A DNA stretch of 24,004 nucleotides from JAGXQV01 sp964527565 (GCA_964527565.1 CAZGOY010000047.1:1-24004), one strand, 5' to 3'. Shown: positions 1-8,774, numbered from the stretch's first letter. Notes: generated from the sequence alone by a model not told the origin. Program-made: numbers and translations.

Positions 1-51
1 CTGGTCAAAATTGGACGCTGTTGGGTGGTCAAATTTGCGCGCTGATTGACA
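1..51. repeat. IS21-like element terminus (two tandem near-repeats)
   Basis: Two 19-base units at 2-20 and 26-44 match at 16 of 19 positions and are spaced 24 bases apart; both begin TGGTCAAA and end CGCTG. The block closes with ATTGACA at 45-51. Ends of IS21-family elements start with TG, finish with CA, and carry several spaced transposase-binding repeats of this kind, so this reads as the inner-to-outer edge of such an element whose body lies left of the window. The family call is from memory of such ends and no transposase gene is visible here. Confidence 0.45.
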
Positions 52-116
52 GCCTTTCTCAAGGAGCTGGGCCTACCAGCCTTGCCGTAAACCTCAAAGA
101 GCTTCAATGCGCTCGC

Positions 117-186
117 ATAACGAGGTGTTGCACCGAACGGCAATTCCGCTACGCTCCATCGCAGCCGGAGAGCTTGTACGTTACTG
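117..186. other. Degenerate attC-like recombination site (candidate)
   Basis: A roughly 70-base imperfect palindrome. The outer arms TAACG (118-122) and CGTTA (179-183) are perfectly complementary, as in the R'/R'' boxes of integron attC sites. The inner arms CACCGAACGGCAAT (131-144) and ATCGCAGCCGGAGAG (158-172) pair imperfectly with unpaired bases, around a central CCGCTACGC-type loop. Size and architecture fit an attC, but the right box does not match the GTTRRRY consensus exactly and no integrase gene or second cassette is visible. It could also be another mobile-element hairpin. Confidence 0.33.
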
Positions 187-266
187 AACGTCCGCTTCTT
201 CTGGTGGGCAATTTTCGCTTTGGGCCGGAACCCGACCCAGCCTTGTAGTTTCCCCACGAAAAATGC

Positions 267-301
267 AAATGGCCGATCTGTAATCAGAAGCGGCCATTTT
301 T
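267..301 (+). terminator. Intrinsic terminator-like hairpin
   Basis: A perfect nine-base inverted repeat, AAATGGCCG at 267-275 and CGGCCATTT at 291-299, with a 15-base loop and a run of five T at 297-301. The loop contains a small CTG/CAG pairing. It would terminate plus-strand transcripts arriving from the mobile element or cassette remnant at the left edge. Confidence 0.5.
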
Positions 302-384
302 CATCGCGGAAGTCACCGGCAGCAATGGCCGATAAGCAGCCACCTGCAGTTTAGTGTAATCGCTACAAAGCGATAACGAAGCTG

Positions 385-414
385 AAAAAATAAAGGCACC
401 CCAAGGTGCCTTTA
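385..414 (-). terminator. Rho-independent terminator of topA
   Basis: A perfect ten-base stem, TAAAGGCACC at 391-400 and GGTGCCTTTA at 405-414, with loop CCAA. On the minus strand it is followed by a six-T run (six A at 385-390 on the plus strand). It lies 22 bases past the topA stop codon and is a textbook terminator for it. Confidence 0.88.
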
Positions 415-436
415 TTTATGCTTTATAGTTAACGAG

Positions 437-2716
437 TTACTGCTGAGGCGGCTCAATCTGTTCGACGAAGCCGCATTCCTTTTGCGGACATACCTTCTCG
501 ACGCCGCGGCGCTTGGTGGTTTTGATGGTCAGGATGGGCCAGTTGCACTTTGGGCAAGGCTCGTTGATCGGGGGGTTCCAGGTTGCATATTTGCAATCGG
601 GATAAGTATTGCAGGAATAAAACAGTTTCCCGTAACGGCTCTTGCGTTCGATCAGGCTGCCCTTCTTGCATTCTGGGCAAACGACCCCGGTGTCCTTGGG
701 TTTTTCCAGAGGCTCGATGAACTTGCACTTGGGATAGCCCGAGCAGCCGATGAATTTCCCGTAGGGGCCGGACTTGATATGCAAGGGGCTTTCGCACTTG
801 GGACAAACACGGCCTTCGACGACGACCGGCTCATCGGGCTTCACTTCCCCGTCAAGGTTGCGGGTGTAATCACATTCCGGATAAGCGGAACAGCCGACGA
901 ACTTGCCGCGCTTTCCCAAACGAAGGGTCAGGTGCTTGCCGCACTTGGGGCAGGCCTCGTCCAGCTTTTCCTGCGTTACGTCCTTGCGATCGACGTTTTT
1001 CTTTTCCTCAATCTGCTCATTGAATTTCTTCCAGAATTCCTCCAGCACAGGGATCCATTCCTGTTTGCCGCTGGCGATGAAATCCAGTTGATCTTCCAGC
1101 TTTGCAGTGAAATCATAATCGACATAACGCGTGAAGTGCTCGGTAAGAAACTTGCTGACGACCTGCCCCACGTCGGTCGGCATGAAGCGCTTCTTGTCCA
1201 TGAGGACATACTCTCGAGCCTGTAATGTGGAAATAATGCTGGCATAGGTGGATGGACGTCCAATGCCATGTTCTTCCAGGGATTTCACCAGGCTGGCTTC
1301 AGTGTAGCGCGGCGGCGGCTGAGTAAAATGTTGTTCACCATAAAGCCGGTCGAGGGGAATTTTTTCTCCTACTTCCATCGGCGGCAATTTAACTTCGCCC
1401 TCTTCTTCCTGATCGTCTTCATCCTCGCGGTAGACCGCGATAAATCCGGGAAAAACCAAGGTCTGGCCGCTGGCGCGAAACAGGTTTCCTTCGCCGCCCA
1501 CACTCAAATCCAGGCTTACGGTGTCATATTTTGCGGGGTTCATCTGGCAAGCGAGCGCACGCTTCCAGATCATTTCATAGAGCTTTGCCTGATCGGCCGT
1601 AAGGTACCCACGCACGCTCTCTGGAGTGCGTGCAATCGATGTGGGGCGGATGGCCTCGTGGGCCTCCTGGGCATTCTTGGATTTGTTCTTGTACAGTACC
1701 GGCGCCTTGGGTAGGTAATCCCCGGAAAAATGGGTACTGATGTAGTCACGGATTTCAGCAACCGCCTCATTGGCCAGATTAACCGCGTCAGTACGCATGT
1801 AAGTAATCAAACCAACTGCACCGCCACCGATGTCGATACCTTCGTAGAGTTGCTGGGCAACCTTCATGGCGCGATCAGTAGTAAATCCCAACTTTCGGAC
1901 CGCTTCCTGTTGCAAAGTGGAGGTGGTAAATGGTGCGGTGGGCGAACGCTGCTTGCGCTTTTTGTCAACCTGCACCACGGTGGCCTGATCGCTTCCACCT
2001 CTTAGGGCAGTGAGAATTTCAGCATGACGCTCGTCCGAAGGAATGCTGAACTGATTAAGCTTTTCCCCGGAAAACTGGAATAACTTTGCGGTAAATTTGG
2101 ATTTTGCTTTATGGCTGTCAAAGTGAATGCTCCAGTATTCCTGGGTCTTGAAAGCCTGAATTTCCGCTTCACGCTCTACAATCATCCGCAATGCCGGGCT
2201 TTGCACTCTTCCAGCAGACAGGCCGCGGCGGATTTTGCGCCACAGCAGTGGCGACAGATTAAAGCCGACCAGGTAATCCAAAGCGCGTCGCGCCTGCTGG
2301 GCATTAACCATGTCCATGGAAATGTCGCGCGGGTTTTCGATGGCTTCCTGCACGGCGGACTTGGTGATTTCATGGAAGACCACGCGCTTGAGCAACTTTT
2401 TGCCGATCAACTTGCGTGATTTGAGAATTTCCGCAAGATGCCAGGCAATGGCTTCCCCCTCGCGGTCCGGGTCGGTCGCCAGCAGGATGCAATCAACATC
2501 CTTGACCGCCTTGGCTATGGCATCGACGTGCTTGGCATTGCGCTCGATCAACTGGTATTTCATGGCAAACTGGTTTGCGGTATCTACGGCCCCTTGCTTG
2601 GGTACCAGATCACGCACATGACCATACGAAGCAAGGATTTCATAATCCGCGCCAAGGTATTTCTTTAGCGTTTTTGCCTTGGAAGGCGATTCAACAATAA
2701 GTAGGCTGGAAGACAT
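437..2716 (-). CDS. topA: DNA topoisomerase I (type IA)
   Basis: Relaxes negatively supercoiled DNA by nicking and passing one strand through a transient 5'-phosphotyrosine link. The 759-residue product opens with the TOPRIM domain (IVESPSKAK at residues 7-15; acidic triad in ATDPDREGEA near 80). The type IA core carries the active-site tyrosine at residue 306 within TYMRTD. The C-terminus holds four Cys4 zinc ribbons in a row, each starting CPKC or CPEC, from about residue 590 to the end. It is shorter than the E. coli enzyme (865 residues), whose C-terminal part is longer. A weak AAGG Shine-Dalgarno lies upstream of the ATG. It is last of a minus-strand group after dprA and smg, 68 bases beyond smg, and ends at a clear terminator. 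No motif is missing. Confidence 0.98.
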   Translation of the reverse strand: MSSSLLIVESPSKAKTLKKYLGADYEILASYGHVRDLVPKQGAVDTANQFAMKYQLIERNAKHVDAIAKAVKDVDCILLATDPDREGEAIAWHLAEILKSRKLIGKKLLKRVVFHEITKSAVQEAIENPRDISMDMVNAQQARRALDYLVGFNLSPLLWRKIRRGLSAGRVQSPALRMIVEREAEIQAFKTQEYWSIHFDSHKAKSKFTAKLFQFSGEKLNQFSIPSDERHAEILTALRGGSDQATVVQVDKKRKQRSPTAPFTTSTLQQEAVRKLGFTTDRAMKVAQQLYEGIDIGGGAVGLITYMRTDAVNLANEAVAEIRDYISTHFSGDYLPKAPVLYKNKSKNAQEAHEAIRPTSIARTPESVRGYLTADQAKLYEMIWKRALACQMNPAKYDTVSLDLSVGGEGNLFRASGQTLVFPGFIAVYREDEDDQEEEGEVKLPPMEVGEKIPLDRLYGEQHFTQPPPRYTEASLVKSLEEHGIGRPSTYASIISTLQAREYVLMDKKRFMPTDVGQVVSKFLTEHFTRYVDYDFTAKLEDQLDFIASGKQEWIPVLEEFWKKFNEQIEEKKNVDRKDVTQEKLDEACPKCGKHLTLRLGKRGKFVGCSAYPECDYTRNLDGEVKPDEPVVVEGRVCPKCESPLHIKSGPYGKFIGCSGYPKCKFIEPLEKPKDTGVVCPECKKGSLIERKSRYGKLFYSCNTYPDCKYATWNPPINEPCPKCNWPILTIKTTKRRGVEKVCPQKECGFVEQIEPPQQ

Positions 2717-2784
2717 GCGCGCCCTTAAGGGGTTTCCGATTAGGTCAGGTTGATAAATGCGGAATGCAAAGAAGAGATAAAAAC

Positions 2785-3243
2785 TCAGTGCGGCGTGGAA
2801 TCGCCGTTACTGAACAGCAAGTCTTCGACAAAGAAGAATTGTTGTGATTCATTTTGTTCCCACAGGACAAAAAGAATAATCCATTTGACCTGATCGATGG
2901 AAAGCTCACTATCATCGACGGCGAAAGCGCGTTCGATCACCCATTCGCGTTGCATGGGATTGAGTACCCCAGAGCTTTCCAGGAAAATCAAAAGCCCAAC
3001 GCCGGCCACCCCGATTCTCATAAATTCAGCGTCCGTATAGCAACGCAAGGAACGGCAAGTTGCCAGCGACTCGGCGTAACTGTCTGAGGAAAGGCTTTCC
3101 AGACCATGGAACCAGGAAAGCGCTTGAGAAATCTCATTATGGTCGAAACCCGCCGCACTCAATTCCCGGGTCAAAGTACCTTCGTCGGGATAAGCGTTCA
3201 TTTCAAAATAATTTTCAAACAGGTAAACCAGGATATCGAACAT
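2785..3243 (-). CDS. smg: Smg family protein (DUF494)
   Basis: A 152-residue protein of the Smg/DUF494 family, which has no settled biochemical role. The start MFDILVYLFENYF is the family's typical opening, so I use the ATG at 3243; the frame stays open 31 codons further upstream but that part overlaps the end of dprA in another frame. The protein is acidic and mostly helical, with conserved segments around ALSWFHGL and the C-terminal VKWIILFVLWEQ. It starts 14 bases after the dprA stop codon and is almost surely co-transcribed with it. The smg-dprA pairing next to def-fmt is the same neighbourhood found in E. coli, which supports the call. Confidence 0.93.
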   Translation of the reverse strand: MFDILVYLFENYFEMNAYPDEGTLTRELSAAGFDHNEISQALSWFHGLESLSSDSYAESLATCRSLRCYTDAEFMRIGVAGVGLLIFLESSGVLNPMQREWVIERAFAVDDSELSIDQVKWIILFVLWEQNESQQFFFVEDLLFSNGDSTPH

Positions 3244-3257
3244 TGGGTATCTCGAAG

Positions 3258-4343
3258 TTAGCAAAGGCGCTGATACATGCCGCCCGGCAAGGTGGCGACG
3301 TAGCCGTCTAGCTCCATGTGCAACAGCATGGCGCAAACCCTGTTGCTCGTCAAGCCGCTACGCGTAACCAAAGAATCGATATCAACGGGTTCGAAACCCA
3401 TGAAGTCGAGCAAGGGTTGAAAGGCAGCGGCAGCGCCTCCCGTGGCGGCCGTTCTCAAGGGGAGTGTCGCGGTATGACGCAATTCACCGAAAATGTCCTC
3501 GGCACATTCAACCAGTTTGACTCCTTGTTTGATAAGGGCGTGGCATCCCCGGGAAAGGGGGGAATGGATCGAACCGGGAATAGCAAACACTTCGCGTCCC
3601 TGTTCGGCGGCCAAGCGCGCGGTAATCAGCGACCCACTGCGCAACGCGGCCTCGACAACCAGGCAACCCAAAGCAACGCCACTGATGATGCGGTTACGGC
3701 GTGGGAAATTCTGGGCCTTGGCTGGGGTGCCAAGCGGAAACTCGGAAAGGAGCGCGCCTGACTCGGCCAGTTCGTGGGCTAACCGGTGGTTGCTGGCGGG
3801 ATAAACGCTGTCCAAGCCGGTACCGACTACCGCCAAACTGGAAGCGGTTCCCGCCAGGCCGCCTTGATGCGCTGCTGCATCAATGCCGGCCGCCATTCCG
3901 CTGACGATGCAAAAGCCGTTATCACTGAGGCTGCGGGCAAAAGATTCTGCATTAAGCATGCCTTGTGAAGAAGCGTTACGGCTGCCGACCACGGCGAGAA
4001 AATTTGATTTCAGCAATTCACGCCGCCCCTTTAAGTAGAACAGCGGTGGAGCGTCAGGCGTTTGCAGCAGCAGGGAAGGATAATCGGCGTCAGCCAAGGT
4101 CACCAGATGGTTGGTGGGGTGCTCCAGCCATTCCAGCGTCGGTGCAATCAGCGAGTCGTCTGGCCCATTGCAGATCTGGCGGGCGACAGCGGGCTTGACA
4201 ACGCCATTCAGTGCAGAATAGCCGGCGGCAAAAATATTATCCGGCTCACCAAAAGCAGACAGCAGCCGCCGGAAACTTTCGCCGCCGAGACCAGGTATCA
4301 GGTTGAGAGCTATCCAGCCCGCATGGTCGCGCTCAAGCGGCAT
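3258..4343 (-). CDS. dprA: DNA-processing protein DprA (Smf)
   Basis: Binds incoming single-stranded DNA during natural transformation and loads RecA on it. The 361-residue product has an N-terminal helical (SAM-like) region (WIALNLIPGLGGESF), then the Rossmann-like DprA core with VVGSRNAS near residue 115, SGMAAGIDAAAH, the GTGLDSVYP strand-turn and the basic FPRRNRIISG segment, all DprA landmarks. The last 60 or so residues form the winged-helix domain (DIDSLVTRSGL to the end). It lies between the LysM gene (33 bases away) and smg. Its presence does not prove competence, since dprA is widely kept in non-transformable bacteria. I see no frame damage. Confidence 0.96.
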   Translation of the reverse strand: MPLERDHAGWIALNLIPGLGGESFRRLLSAFGEPDNIFAAGYSALNGVVKPAVARQICNGPDDSLIAPTLEWLEHPTNHLVTLADADYPSLLLQTPDAPPLFYLKGRRELLKSNFLAVVGSRNASSQGMLNAESFARSLSDNGFCIVSGMAAGIDAAAHQGGLAGTASSLAVVGTGLDSVYPASNHRLAHELAESGALLSEFPLGTPAKAQNFPRRNRIISGVALGCLVVEAALRSGSLITARLAAEQGREVFAIPGSIHSPLSRGCHALIKQGVKLVECAEDIFGELRHTATLPLRTAATGGAAAAFQPLLDFMGFEPVDIDSLVTRSGLTSNRVCAMLLHMELDGYVATLPGGMYQRLC

Positions 4344-4376
4344 ATCGTGACAGCGTCCAAGGTCGTTGCAGGCAGA

Positions 4377-5420
4377 TCAGGGTGTGCGCACGGAATCCAG
4401 CGCATGCACCGGGCGGCTGGTCTGCACTACCAGCGCGTAAGAAAGCTTGTCGAAGGTACGAAAAACAAAAAGCAGGCCGGAACGCTCGTCCGGTAGCTTG
4501 AGAGAAACTTTGTCACCATTGGCGGCGGTTACGGGAACATTGGCGCCACTCCGGTAAATAGCCAGGACATGACCGATTTCCATACCGTCACGTTCTCCTT
4601 TATTGATGGTAACAACGGCATTCTGTCCGGCTTCAGCTGCGCCACCGTAAATCGATACGATTCTTCCTGCGACGTCGAAGTCAGGGGCGTGTGGAACATA
4701 AGCGTTGATGGGGGCTTCGGTTTCGGGAATCAGACGGTCGTTAGCGTAGATTTCAAGAACTGAACGCGTCACCATGATAGTCGCCGGGTCACCGAAACGA
4801 ACGACCTTGGCCTTGCCCAGAAATTCCGCTTCCTGCCCCAGCGACTCCTTGGTTTCCGGGTCGATCAGGATTTTCCCAGGGCGATAGACATTCCAGAAGA
4901 TGCCGTGCTCCTGCTTCAGGTCGCGTACATAAGCAGTTTCCCCCATGCCGACCATCACGCGGCCCTCCTCGGTCCGCAGGATGCGGGGCGCACTTTCCAA
5001 AGCGCTTTGCTCGACCAGCAAGGGACGGGCAAGGAAAGGAGTGATGATGGCCGGGGAAATGCTGGGAATGGCCTGTGCTTCAAGCGCCTCGCTACGCACA
5101 TAAGGGCTGAGGCGCACGGTTTCCAGTTCGCTTGCCTGCTTGCCGACGATTTGCAGGCGCGGCTTTCCATCCATCACGACTAGGTGAATGATGTCGCCGG
5201 GATAAATAAGATGCGGGTTCCTGATTTGCTCGCGGTTGAGATTCCAGATTTCCGGCCAGCGCCAGGGTTCATTGAGGAAGCGTCCGGCGATACTCCACAG
5301 TGTATCGCCCTTGACCACAACATGCCTTTCCGGGGGATTTTCCTGCAAAAGCACCTCGCCCCCGAAAGCCAGGGGACTCGCGCCGAAAAGTATAATCAGG
5401 GATATAATCAGGTTACGCAT
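4377..5420 (-). CDS. Secreted LysM-domain protein
   Basis: A 347-residue exported protein with one LysM module, expected to bind peptidoglycan in the periplasm. I choose the ATG at 5420 because a signal peptide starts there at once (MRNLIISLIILFGASPLAFG, cut after it) and GTGAGG sits eight or so bases upstream; an in-frame ATG at 5486 would add 22 residues with no hydrophobic start. The LysM domain spans about residues 30-85 (VVVKGDTLWSIAGRFL, then NPHLIYPGDII). The remaining 260 residues contain no domain I recognise; they read as beta-rich, with a repeated style of IGHVLAIYRSG segments. This gene is regularly found beside dprA in betaproteobacteria and faces away from def across about 90 bases. 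Its precise role is unknown. Confidence 0.88.
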   Translation of the reverse strand: MRNLIISLIILFGASPLAFGGEVLLQENPPERHVVVKGDTLWSIAGRFLNEPWRWPEIWNLNREQIRNPHLIYPGDIIHLVVMDGKPRLQIVGKQASELETVRLSPYVRSEALEAQAIPSISPAIITPFLARPLLVEQSALESAPRILRTEEGRVMVGMGETAYVRDLKQEHGIFWNVYRPGKILIDPETKESLGQEAEFLGKAKVVRFGDPATIMVTRSVLEIYANDRLIPETEAPINAYVPHAPDFDVAGRIVSIYGGAAEAGQNAVVTINKGERDGMEIGHVLAIYRSGANVPVTAANGDKVSLKLPDERSGLLFVFRTFDKLSYALVVQTSRPVHALDSVRTP

Positions 5421-5512
5421 GATGGCCTCACCGCAGGCGTCTGGAGCCGCCACTATACGGCTCATAAGTCGGATTAAATTCTGCATCTAATTCTTTAAAC
5501 AAGCAAGTATTT

Positions 5513-6016
5513 ATGGCAATTCTCAGTATCCTCCACTACCCAGATCAGCGCCTTCACACGGTAGCGGCACCCGTTCAGCAGGTGGATGACGGCATACGGG
5601 TTCTCGCGCGCAACATGGCTGAAACCATGTATGCCGCTCCAGGCGTTGGGCTGGCAGCAACCCAAGTGAACGTTCACAAACAAGTGATCGTGATGGACGT
5701 TTCGGAAAATCACGACCACCTCATCACACTGGTCAATCCCAGAATAATTGCCAGTAGCGGCACCGAAGAACACGAAGAGGGCTGCCTGTCGGTACCGGGG
5801 ATTTATGAAACCGTGCGTCGCGCCGAGCGCGTAACGGTACAGGCGCTGAACCTGGAAGGTGCCGCAATCACCCTGGAAGCGGACGGCTTGCTGGCCGTGT
5901 GCATCCAGCACGAGATGGATCACCTGCAAGGCCGGGTATTTATCGAATACCTGTCGCAACTCAAGCAGACACGCATCAGAAACAAACTCAAGAAACAGCA
6001 ACGTGAAACCATGTAA
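5513..6016 (+). CDS. def: Peptide deformylase
   Basis: Removes the formyl group from the N-terminal methionine of new proteins. The 167-residue product has all three family motifs in order: GVGLAATQV (motif 1), EEGCLSVPG with the metal-ligand cysteine (motif 2), and QHEMDHLQG with the two metal-ligand histidines and catalytic glutamate (motif 3). Length matches the family. It is the first gene of the plus-strand block and fmt follows 12 bases after its stop, so the enzymes that add and remove formyl groups are made together. The C-terminal tail is basic, as usual for the proteobacterial enzyme that docks on the ribosome. Confidence 0.98.
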   Translation: MAILSILHYPDQRLHTVAAPVQQVDDGIRVLARNMAETMYAAPGVGLAATQVNVHKQVIVMDVSENHDHLITLVNPRIIASSGTEEHEEGCLSVPGIYETVRRAERVTVQALNLEGAAITLEADGLLAVCIQHEMDHLQGRVFIEYLSQLKQTRIRNKLKKQQRETM

Positions 6017-6028
6017 CCGGGTATTCCC

Positions 6029-6952
6029 ATGAAAATCGTTTTTGCCGGGACCCCCGAATTTGCCGCCAGTGCGCTGCTTGCGCTCAGCGAGGCCGGACAT
6101 CAAATACAGTTGGTGCTTACTCAGCCTGATCGCCCAGCCGGGCGGGGGATGAAGCTGTTCGCCAGCGCGGTAAAAACACAGGCGCTCAAATTCGGCATGC
6201 CGGTCGCACAACCCCTCACCCTGAAAACCCCCGAGGCGCAACACGCAATTCTTGCGGCCGCAGCCGACGTCATGGTGGTAGCAGCCTACGGGCTGATCCT
6301 GCCGCCGCAAGTGCTGGCTCTTCCCCGACTCGGCTGTCTCAACATCCACGCCTCCCTGCTGCCTCGCTGGCGAGGGGCGGCGCCAATACAGCGCGCAATC
6401 CTGGCCGGTGACCGGGAGACGGGTATCACCATCATGCAGATGGACGCCGGACTGGATACCGGTGCCATGTTGCTAAAGGCGCCGCTGCCCATCGCGGCGG
6501 ACGATAGCGCGCAATCCCTTCACGACAAACTGGCGGTGCTGGGTGCGGCCAGTATCGTGACGGCCTTGGCACAACTGGAACAAGGGAGCCTGCATCCAGA
6601 GCCCCAGGCCGAAATGCTGGCAAGCTATGCCGCCAAACTGACTAAAGAAGAAGGCAGAATCGACTGGCAGCAAGACGCCGCCGGGCTGGCGCTGTCAGTA
6701 CGTGCTTACAACCCATTTCCGGTGGCGCATTTCCACCATGCCGGTGAGCTGTGGCGCGTCTGGCAGGCTTCGCCCCGCAATGGATGCGGCCAGCCTGGAG
6801 AAATTTTACGGGCGGACAAGCAGGGCATCCTGGTGGCCTGTGGGGTGGGGGCGTTGTTGCTGACGGAAATTCAGAAAGCGGGCGGCAAACGTCTGTCGGC
6901 AGCCCAGTTTCTTGCCGGTCATCCACTGACGGCAGGCGAACGTTTTGCTTGA
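6029..6952 (+). CDS. fmt: Methionyl-tRNA formyltransferase
   Basis: Transfers a formyl group from 10-formyl-tetrahydrofolate to initiator Met-tRNA. The 307-residue product starts with the Rossmann-like catalytic domain (KIVFAGTPEFAA). The catalytic core shows NIHASLLPRWRGAAPI, which includes the Asn-His pair, and the downstream aspartate in MDAGLDTGAML. The C-terminal domain that contacts tRNA runs from about residue 205 (TKEEGRIDW, VRAYNPFP). Length and motifs are normal. The start ATG lies 12 bases after def and the TGA stop overlaps the start of rsmB, which implies translational coupling along the operon. Confidence 0.98.
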   Translation: MKIVFAGTPEFAASALLALSEAGHQIQLVLTQPDRPAGRGMKLFASAVKTQALKFGMPVAQPLTLKTPEAQHAILAAAADVMVVAAYGLILPPQVLALPRLGCLNIHASLLPRWRGAAPIQRAILAGDRETGITIMQMDAGLDTGAMLLKAPLPIAADDSAQSLHDKLAVLGAASIVTALAQLEQGSLHPEPQAEMLASYAAKLTKEEGRIDWQQDAAGLALSVRAYNPFPVAHFHHAGELWRVWQASPRNGCGQPGEILRADKQGILVACGVGALLLTEIQKAGGKRLSAAQFLAGHPLTAGERFA

Positions 6953-8228
6953 GGCCCTGCGTTTCGCCGCGCAAGCCGTGAGCCAGACGCTGGCAGGGCG
7001 CAATCTCGACCAGGTCCTGCAGACGCAGGCGGCGCGCCAAGCGGCCCTCACCGCGCAACAACGCGCCGCCATTCAGGACTTGAGTTTTGGCGTATTGCGC
7101 CATTACGGGCGCTATACCGCCCTGCTCGATCAATTGCTGCAAAAGCCTCTCGCCGACGATGCGGTGAAATGCCTGCTGCTGGTCGCGCTGCACCAGCTCG
7201 AAAGCCGCAAGACTGCGCCGCCTACCGTGGTCGATCAAGCCGTCCGGGCAGTCCAGGCAATGGACAAGGCTTGGGCCAAGGGATTGGTCAACGCCGTGTT
7301 GCGGAATTTTCTGCGCCGCCGCGAAGACTTGCTGCTCGCCGTCGAGCAAGCCGGCGAACCGGCCCGCTACTCTCATCCACAGTGGTGGATCGACAAATTG
7401 CGCTTACAGTACCCCGATGATTGGCAATCCATACTCGCAGCCAACAACAGTCATCCGCCCATGACCTTGCGGGTCAACCGGCGCCGTTGCGAGGTGAGCG
7501 CCTACTTGGCGCTACTGCGGCAGCACGACATAGAGGCCGATCTGGTGGGAGACGCCGCCCTGCGCTTGCACCAGCCGGTGGCAGTGGCAAAATTGCCCGG
7601 ATTCGCCGATGGCCTGGTTTCGGTGCAGGATGCCGGCGCGCAGCTGGCGGCCCCCTGGCTGGACGCTTCCGCCGACATGCGCGTACTGGACGCTTGCGCC
7701 GCACCCGGCGGCAAGAGCGCGCATCTGCTGGAGTTGGCCAACGTGCATCTGACCGCCCTGGACCATGACCCAGCCCGCCTGGAAAAAGTTGGGGATAGTC
7801 TGCGTCGTCTCGGTCTGCAGGCCGATTGTCGTTGCGGTGATGCTGCTACACCAGAGGCCTGGTGGGATGGGCAACCTTTCCAGCGCATTTTGGCGGACGT
7901 GCCGTGCAGCGCCTCAGGCGTGGTGCGTCGTCACCCAGACATAAAATGGTTGCGCCGCCCCGGCGATATTGCCGCATTCGCCGGACAGCAAGAGCGTATC
8001 CTGAATGCGCTGTGGCGTTTGGTAGCCCCCGGCGGTAAATTATTGTATGTGACTTGCTCGATATTTTCCGAAGAAAATCAACAGCAAATCGAAAGCTTTC
8101 TCAATCGCCACCCTGATGCGCGCCACCTGCCCTTGCCGGAGCAGCGCGACGTGAAAATAAACCAGGGGCAACTGATACCGGATGATCGTCATGATGGGTT
8201 TTTCTATGCGCTATTGGAAAAAAATTAG
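6945..8228 (+). CDS. rsmB: 16S rRNA (cytosine-967-C5) methyltransferase
   Basis: Methylates C967 of 16S rRNA using S-adenosylmethionine. The 427-residue product has an N-terminal NusB-like RNA-binding domain (about 1-140; RAAIQDLSFGVLRHYGRY) and a C-terminal Rossmann methyltransferase. The SAM motif is DACAAPGGKSAHLLEL, the PC motif with one conserved cysteine is DVPCSASGVVRRHPDIKW, and the second cysteine is in YVTCSIFSEEN; this two-cysteine plan is typical of m5C enzymes. The TTG start at 6945 overlaps the fmt stop by eight bases and gives the family-like N-terminus; a GTG some 10 codons further in is an alternative. It follows fmt exactly as in E. coli. Confidence 0.95.
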   Translation: MLEALRFAAQAVSQTLAGRNLDQVLQTQAARQAALTAQQRAAIQDLSFGVLRHYGRYTALLDQLLQKPLADDAVKCLLLVALHQLESRKTAPPTVVDQAVRAVQAMDKAWAKGLVNAVLRNFLRRREDLLLAVEQAGEPARYSHPQWWIDKLRLQYPDDWQSILAANNSHPPMTLRVNRRRCEVSAYLALLRQHDIEADLVGDAALRLHQPVAVAKLPGFADGLVSVQDAGAQLAAPWLDASADMRVLDACAAPGGKSAHLLELANVHLTALDHDPARLEKVGDSLRRLGLQADCRCGDAATPEAWWDGQPFQRILADVPCSASGVVRRHPDIKWLRRPGDIAAFAGQQERILNALWRLVAPGGKLLYVTCSIFSEENQQQIESFLNRHPDARHLPLPEQRDVKINQGQLIPDDRHDGFFYALLEKN

Positions 8229-8763
8229 CGGAATACTGGGGCTGGCGCTCTGCTTGGGCCTGAGTGCACCTGCCCAAGCCGAAGGGATAGAAATCGAAAG
8301 CGCCGAGTTGGAGTTGACGGAAGACGCCTTGGTGCTGAATGCCGAACTCAATGTCAGCTTCAACGCCACCCAGGAAGAGGCTTTGAACAAGGGGGTGCCG
8401 CTGCATTTCCTGGCGGAATTTGAACTGCGGCGCCCGCGCTGGTACTGGCTGGACGAAACGGTTTCCGCAGCCCAGCAAAACATTCGCCTGAGCTATCATG
8501 CCCTGACGCGCCAGTACCAGCTCAGCATCAACAACCAGTTGCGCAATTTTCCGGCACTTAATGAGGTGCGCCAGGAGTTGGGGCGTCTGCGCGACTGGCC
8601 GGTGGCCAAGCGCAGCCAGCTCAAGGACAAGCAGACTTACGTTGCGGCATTGCGTTTTCGCCTGGACCTGTCGCAATTGCCCAAACCTCTACAGGTTAAC
8701 GCCCTGGCTGCCGGGGAATGGAATCTCGATTCCGGCTGGCGCCGCTGGAATTACCCTTCCTAA
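8206..8763 (+). CDS. DUF4390 family secreted protein
   Basis: A 185-residue exported protein of unknown function. The start at 8206 (MRYWKKISGI) gives a standard signal peptide with basic head, hydrophobic core and cleavage after APAQA; an in-frame ATG at 8182 would add eight residues, and either start lies inside the end of rsmB. The mature part (IEIESAELELTEDALVLNAE onward) is beta-strand rich, with the conserved ELRRPRWYWLDE and the Arg-Leu-Asp-Leu-Ser segment near the end. DUF4390 genes commonly precede an ntrYX-like pair in betaproteobacteria, as here, so a role as a periplasmic partner of the sensor kinase is a fair guess, but it is only a guess from position. Confidence 0.85.
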   Translation: MRYWKKISGILGLALCLGLSAPAQAEGIEIESAELELTEDALVLNAELNVSFNATQEEALNKGVPLHFLAEFELRRPRWYWLDETVSAAQQNIRLSYHALTRQYQLSINNQLRNFPALNEVRQELGRLRDWPVAKRSQLKDKQTYVAALRFRLDLSQLPKPLQVNALAAGEWNLDSGWRRWNYPS

Positions 8764-8774
8764 GCCGGGCGACC

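Larger units (their letters stand above)
52..385. other. Non-coding stretch left of topA
   Basis: No convincing gene is present between the IS-like edge and the topA terminator. An open frame at 21-248 begins inside the IS repeats and encodes nothing recognisable. The stretch holds an attC-like fold (117-186), a terminator-like hairpin (267-301) and a small hairpin with six-base arms, ATCGCT at 359-364 and AGCGAT at 369-374. The rest shows nothing I can name. Confidence 0.6.

Noticed and set aside
21..248. A 75-codon plus-strand frame at the left edge
   Set aside because: It starts inside the IS-like repeats and runs through the attC-like fold; the product is not recognisable.
5495..6349. 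A minus-strand open frame of 284 codons opposite def and the start of fmt
   Set aside because: Both def and fmt are certain on the plus strand; the antisense frame spans their junction and has no domain.
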